Positions 61,901-64,000 of a stretch of 64,000 nt of DNA are shown here, in pieces. Position 1 is the first letter of the stretch, and each line of letters begins with the position of its first letter. The DNA is taken from NCBI GenBank assembly GCA_013822735.1, contig PNKZ01000012.1, forward strand, positions 62,001 through 126,000, in the 5' to 3' direction. The stretch is from Pirellula sp. (GTDB lineage Bacteria > Planctomycetota > Planctomycetia > Pirellulales > PNKZ01). The notes beneath the pieces are model-generated. The model was not told where the DNA came from. It searched no databases and was given only the letters and a program-made list of their open reading frames with translations. The position numbers and the translations under genes are program-made.

Positions 61901-63455
61901 CGGCGGCGCCGGCGACGACACGTTCACACTGGCCGGCGGCAACCTCGACACCGTCTCCGGTACCACCGCCGTCGACGGCGGCACGGGCACGAACGACCAA
62001 CTACGATTGTTCGACAACGGCAACGCACTGTCGGCAAACTACACGATCGGCACGTCCGGCGTAACAACGGCGCTCGGCAACGGCGCGGCCCGCACGTTCG
62101 GAGGGGTCTCGTTTAATGCGACGGTCGAGAACCTTTCCCTGGCGGCCACGACCGCGGCCAATACGTTCTTCGTAACGCCGAGCACCACGACGACGATCAA
62201 CATCGACGGCAACTCCCCCACCGGCGCAACGGGGGATGATCTCGAAGTCAACTTTATCGGTACCGGCGGTCGACAGATCACCTACAACGGCGCCACCGGC
62301 AACGGCAATTGGAAGTTCCCGGGGAGCGGAGCGCCGTTGTTCGGCGTACGCAAAGACATCAACTTCCTCAGCATCGAGAAATTCAATAACCAGATCGCCT
62401 TTGGCGCGGCCGGGTCCGTGGCCGCCAACACCAGTGCGCCGTGGGTCAAGTACGTCGATCTCGTTTCGGGCGAAGTCGTAGAGTTTCTGGCTTACGAGTC
62501 GTCGTTCCGCGGCGGAGTGCAAGTAATCACTGCCGACATTACGGACGCCACCGGATTCGGCGCTCCGGACGGCATTCCGGAAATTATTACGGCGCCCGGC
62601 CGGGGACGTGCGCCGGAAATTCGCGTCTTTACCAGCGCCGGCGTCGAACTCACGCGTTACCGTCAGATGGTCTACGCAACGAACAATCTCAACGGCGTAA
62701 ACCTCGCCGTAGGCAACATCGACGGCGAACCGCTTCCGGAACTGATCGTCGTTCCCCAACGCGGCGTAGCCGAGGTTCGCGTCTTCGACATCGTCGCGGG
62801 CAACGCCGACCCCATTACCAACAACCCGCTCTATCGCTTCAACGCGTTTCCGAAAAACTTCATCGGCGGAGCGGCCGTCGGAGCGGGAGATCTCGACGGC
62901 GACGGGCGTGCCGAAATCCTCGTCGGCTCCGGATCCGGTACCGCCGCATCCGTCGTCGTCTTCAACCCGGCGGTGAATTTCCCCGGACTCATCGCCCCTA
63001 ATGCCGCCACGCCGGCGAATCCGCCGATCGCTTGGGCCAAGTACACGAACTTCTTCGCCAACAATTTCTTGGGGGGCATCTCCAGCATCTCCGTCGGGCG
63101 AATCAACGCCGATCTTAGCCCGGACATCATCGTCGGGCAGGGAACGGGAGGGAATTCACTCATTGCGATGCTCGACGGCACCTCGGGCCGACGACAGGCG
63201 AACGGCAGTTACGCGGTGACGTCGCAGGTTGCCGCGCAGTTCAGCGCTTACAACGACTCGGGGAACAGGGCCGCGGCATATGCCGCCGTTCGCGATGCCG
63301 ACGGCGACGGCATCATCGACATGATCTTCACCGGCCAGGCGGCCGACGGTCGCACTAAGGGCGTGATTCGCCTCTTCAAGCCGACGGCTCCATTTCCGCC
63401 GGTAGGGCTGCCGATTTTCGGCAACATTAAGCCGACCGGCGTTACCGTCGGCTAA
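58908..63455 (+). CDS. Large LEPR-XLL-like / FG-GAP repeat surface protein
   Basis: 1515 residues from ATG 58908 (an in-frame GTG at 58899 is possible). The basic N-terminus with QLSVEALETRNALTTVLYVDFSG is close to the LEPR-XLL sorting domain (xxEALExRxLL). Residues 40-330 hold a region with FSLNTFSGSRSDVMALVRRYFEPFDV that might be a reprolysin-like fold, but no HExxH is seen. The middle is a Gly/Asn/Ser/Thr-rich beta-repeat with VENAALTGGNxN(N)S/AFxIxxW words repeated at about residues 720 and 970. The end has FG-GAP-like units (GAGDLDGDGRAEILVG, RINADLSPDIIVGQG, DADGDGIIDMIFTG) that could bind calcium. A cell-surface role is likely. Confidence 0.75.
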   Translation: MFARVTKKLRSLLKSNSSPAAKQRRDAFTQLSVEALETRNALTTVLYVDFSGSFGGGTLGQLSSAAVANGPDLTNVFGAEAGGPLTTATEFSLNTFSGSRSDVMALVRRYFEPFDVAVVELANPTPITVNGSTVVLGQASTLTDVRTTLQTFNTTNANTYVLVGRMSIDVDGPALNIVPPFDPGSSNNATEWVGFSDNVGRDTLVSGNVQADTGIVFQTDNSNTYTIATAIARVAARNFGLGNAFSNDPGGEDPNELTIDDTKTTPIYPNVPATPNLELYRSEIMSDFAFESNAQPKYNGSVFFGQVGQTSYDDLARANIVGLNRNVIYINGTGAHDQITVSISASSPTQITYLVTVSSYRDPIGDSGPYRLANEAIFTNVTRTFNTVNYANRNVPILIEGGAGSDLVILSPSLASGSNLNVMVRGMQGGSSRPPFSNIVEYPRLDFDQIEIQASAISATYEPTYAALYAQPSSTVFPNANPGGPTDRGFTETDTRGTVTLRDVLNAPLLTVRFQELGGISRENPNDPTRTAIVALTGTVPTINVQTGATADTLTLDIGTYGGTNYQRISGSVGGAEIAPLYSRPTTLLGINSNGPNSANPLLFDSATDNDTITINQWLTGISAVAINTGNGNDMIRLASTAAFQGTSITSFFANVGNGDDILWLDLSNFQLSNGANISFDGSAGNDAIFVSNDVNMTLSANRVALTATPTNFVDLTSVENAALTGGNSNNSYIINGWNGTTAAINGSGGVDNLDIQGSNSGAVYTPSTSPANAISGTISLQSGLTINFGAFDAGSTMTIQGATVATLRTLGGSDVLTVQAAPTAGRTQVVGSSSGAAIAALQFVNNTSLTVDAGNGDSSSGNDLIAVGSVVGSGLTSLVVSTGAGSDTVLFNTAFTGSTLQNVTVNGGTENDALNLSLDNYALPVVGGAFTYNGDLGSDVMNISNNVPTMTLTTAAVSSSSGGVLAYTSVENAALSGGAGNNAFNINSWSGSTIALNGGAGDDTFTLAGGNLDTVSGTTAVDGGTGTNDQLRLFDNGNALSANYTIGTSGVTTALGNGAARTFGGVSFNATVENLSLAATTAANTFFVTPSTTTTINIDGNSPTGATGDDLEVNFIGTGGRQITYNGATGNGNWKFPGSGAPLFGVRKDINFLSIEKFNNQIAFGAAGSVAANTSAPWVKYVDLVSGEVVEFLAYESSFRGGVQVITADITDATGFGAPDGIPEIITAPGRGRAPEIRVFTSAGVELTRYRQMVYATNNLNGVNLAVGNIDGEPLPELIVVPQRGVAEVRVFDIVAGNADPITNNPLYRFNAFPKNFIGGAAVGAGDLDGDGRAEILVGSGSGTAASVVVFNPAVNFPGLIAPNAATPANPPIAWAKYTNFFANNFLGGISSISVGRINADLSPDIIVGQGTGGNSLIAMLDGTSGRRQANGSYAVTSQVAAQFSAYNDSGNRAAAYAAVRDADGDGIIDMIFTGQAADGRTKGVIRLFKPTAPFPPVGLPIFGNIKPTGVTVG

Positions 63456-63497
63456 ACAAGCCTGCACCGCCGAACAAATTCAGCAGTCGCGCGTCGT

Positions 63498-64000
63498 TCA
63501 CCAGCTGAACGTGGCGCCCAGGCTGAATCCATGCATAAAGACGCTGCTGTCGCTGTAAATAGCCGTGCCGCTATCGAAGTTGTCGGTGAGGTCGACTTGC
63601 TCCGGAGCGCGCGTCAGACCTTGAATCCACATCATGGTGTAACCGATCCGTAGATCGACGCACTCGGCAGGATTAAAGCTCTGAATAATGGAGCATTCCC
63701 CAAGGTAGGACGTTCGGTTGTCGAAGCCCCCCGTGGCGGGACGCAAATCGAACGTGTTATTCAAATCCATCAGGGTTTGGCCCTGCGAGGCATGCGTTCC
63801 AAAGATGCCTCCGCGCAATTTTACAATCGTGTCGCCCCAAGCCGTGTCCACGATGCCGTTCCAGCCGACCTGACCGCCGTACATGCGATTCGTTGCGTTA
63901 ACGACATAGTCGCTCGTAAATTGGTCGCTATCCGTCGATTGAAGATCGAACCGCTCCTTCCAATAAAGGAAGCGAGCACCGATCACGAAAGAGCCGAGGC
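63498..64000 (-). CDS. BBP7-like outer-membrane beta-barrel protein, 5' end outside window
   Basis: The frame is open to the window edge (LGSFVIGARFLYWKERF..). A start at GTG 63986 is an artefact of the edge. VGWNGIVDTAWGDTIVKLRGGIFG, SYLGECSIIQSFNPAECVDLRIGYTMMWIQGLTRAPEQ and the terminal GFSLGATFSW show amphipathic beta strands ending in an aromatic, as in outer-membrane barrels of the planctomycete BBP7 family. It converges on the FG-GAP gene with 42 bases between stops. Confidence 0.7.
   Translation of the reverse strand, partial: LGSFVIGARFLYWKERFDLQSTDSDQFTSDYVVNATNRMYGGQVGWNGIVDTAWGDTIVKLRGGIFGTHASQGQTLMDLNNTFDLRPATGGFDNRTSYLGECSIIQSFNPAECVDLRIGYTMMWIQGLTRAPEQVDLTDNFDSGTAIYSDSSVFMHGFSLGATFSW

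Overview
The window is GC-rich, gene-dense bacterial chromosome and looks planctomycete (Pirellulales-like). The evidence is the protein repertoire: a DUF1559 type-IV-pilin-like protein with an H-X9-DG-type tail, a PEP-CTERM giant beta-strand-repeat protein, a LEPR-XLL-like FG-GAP surface protein, an arylsulfatase plus a sulfatase remnant, an HTTM protein, a TIGR03960-type radical SAM protein, small lysine-rich proteins and a BBP7-like outer-membrane barrel. Many starts lack a Shine-Dalgarno sequence, which is also common in this phylum. This assignment is an inference from gene content; no rRNA marker is present.

Region 1 (1-24.3 kb) is mostly housekeeping: a partial phosphoglycerate mutase (apgM type), a PGI-like protein that has lost its sugar-phosphate motifs, a UPF0173 hydrolase, a Rieske protein, an HpcH/HpaI aldolase, and a minus-strand run of TPR-metallopeptidase, MazG-like enzyme, large exported protein and ABC ATPase. 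These are followed by a Cof-type HAD phosphatase, a radical SAM protein, a secreted PCMT, trpB-trpA, mutM, a GH88/105-like hydrolase, a redoxin, tRNA-Arg(CCG) and a GT39-type/TPR membrane protein. Several start codons here are preceded by short, simple intergenic repeats: C4/G4 tracts, TTCAGGG heptads and CTAGCTACTAGCAAC words.

Region 2 (24.7-35.7 kb) is one 3669-residue PEP-CTERM protein built of autotransporter-associated beta-strand repeats, with a large internal duplication.

Region 3 (35.8-42.1 kb) holds an HTTM/partner pair, a run of very small genes (S4 protein, 62-aa and 27-aa proteins, HTH-like protein) and a TadE-TadG-TadE cluster.

Region 4 (42.1-48.6 kb) is a sulfate uptake unit: a sigma-54-type regulator, sbp, cysT, cysW and cysA on the minus strand. 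A DUF2292 (YezD-like) gene is divergent from it. Downstream of DUF2292 lies a short ORF ending in four consecutive cysteine codons and followed by a hairpin, a candidate cysteine-sensing leader. This is the most intriguing regulatory element in the window.

Region 5 (48.6-64 kb) carries a BON/carboxypeptidase-regulatory fusion next to a DUF1559 pilin-like gene with a strong terminator, a CINC thioredoxin-fold protein, a zinc ribbon protein, and a 745-base non-coding stretch packed with TGCGC/GCGCA words. It continues with a sulfatase/Gly-rich WGPNG-repeat/NTF2-like cluster on the minus strand, a decayed sulfatase fragment, a large FG-GAP surface protein and a partial BBP7-like barrel. A 1848-codon open frame lies antisense to the sulfatase cluster and is judged to be spurious.
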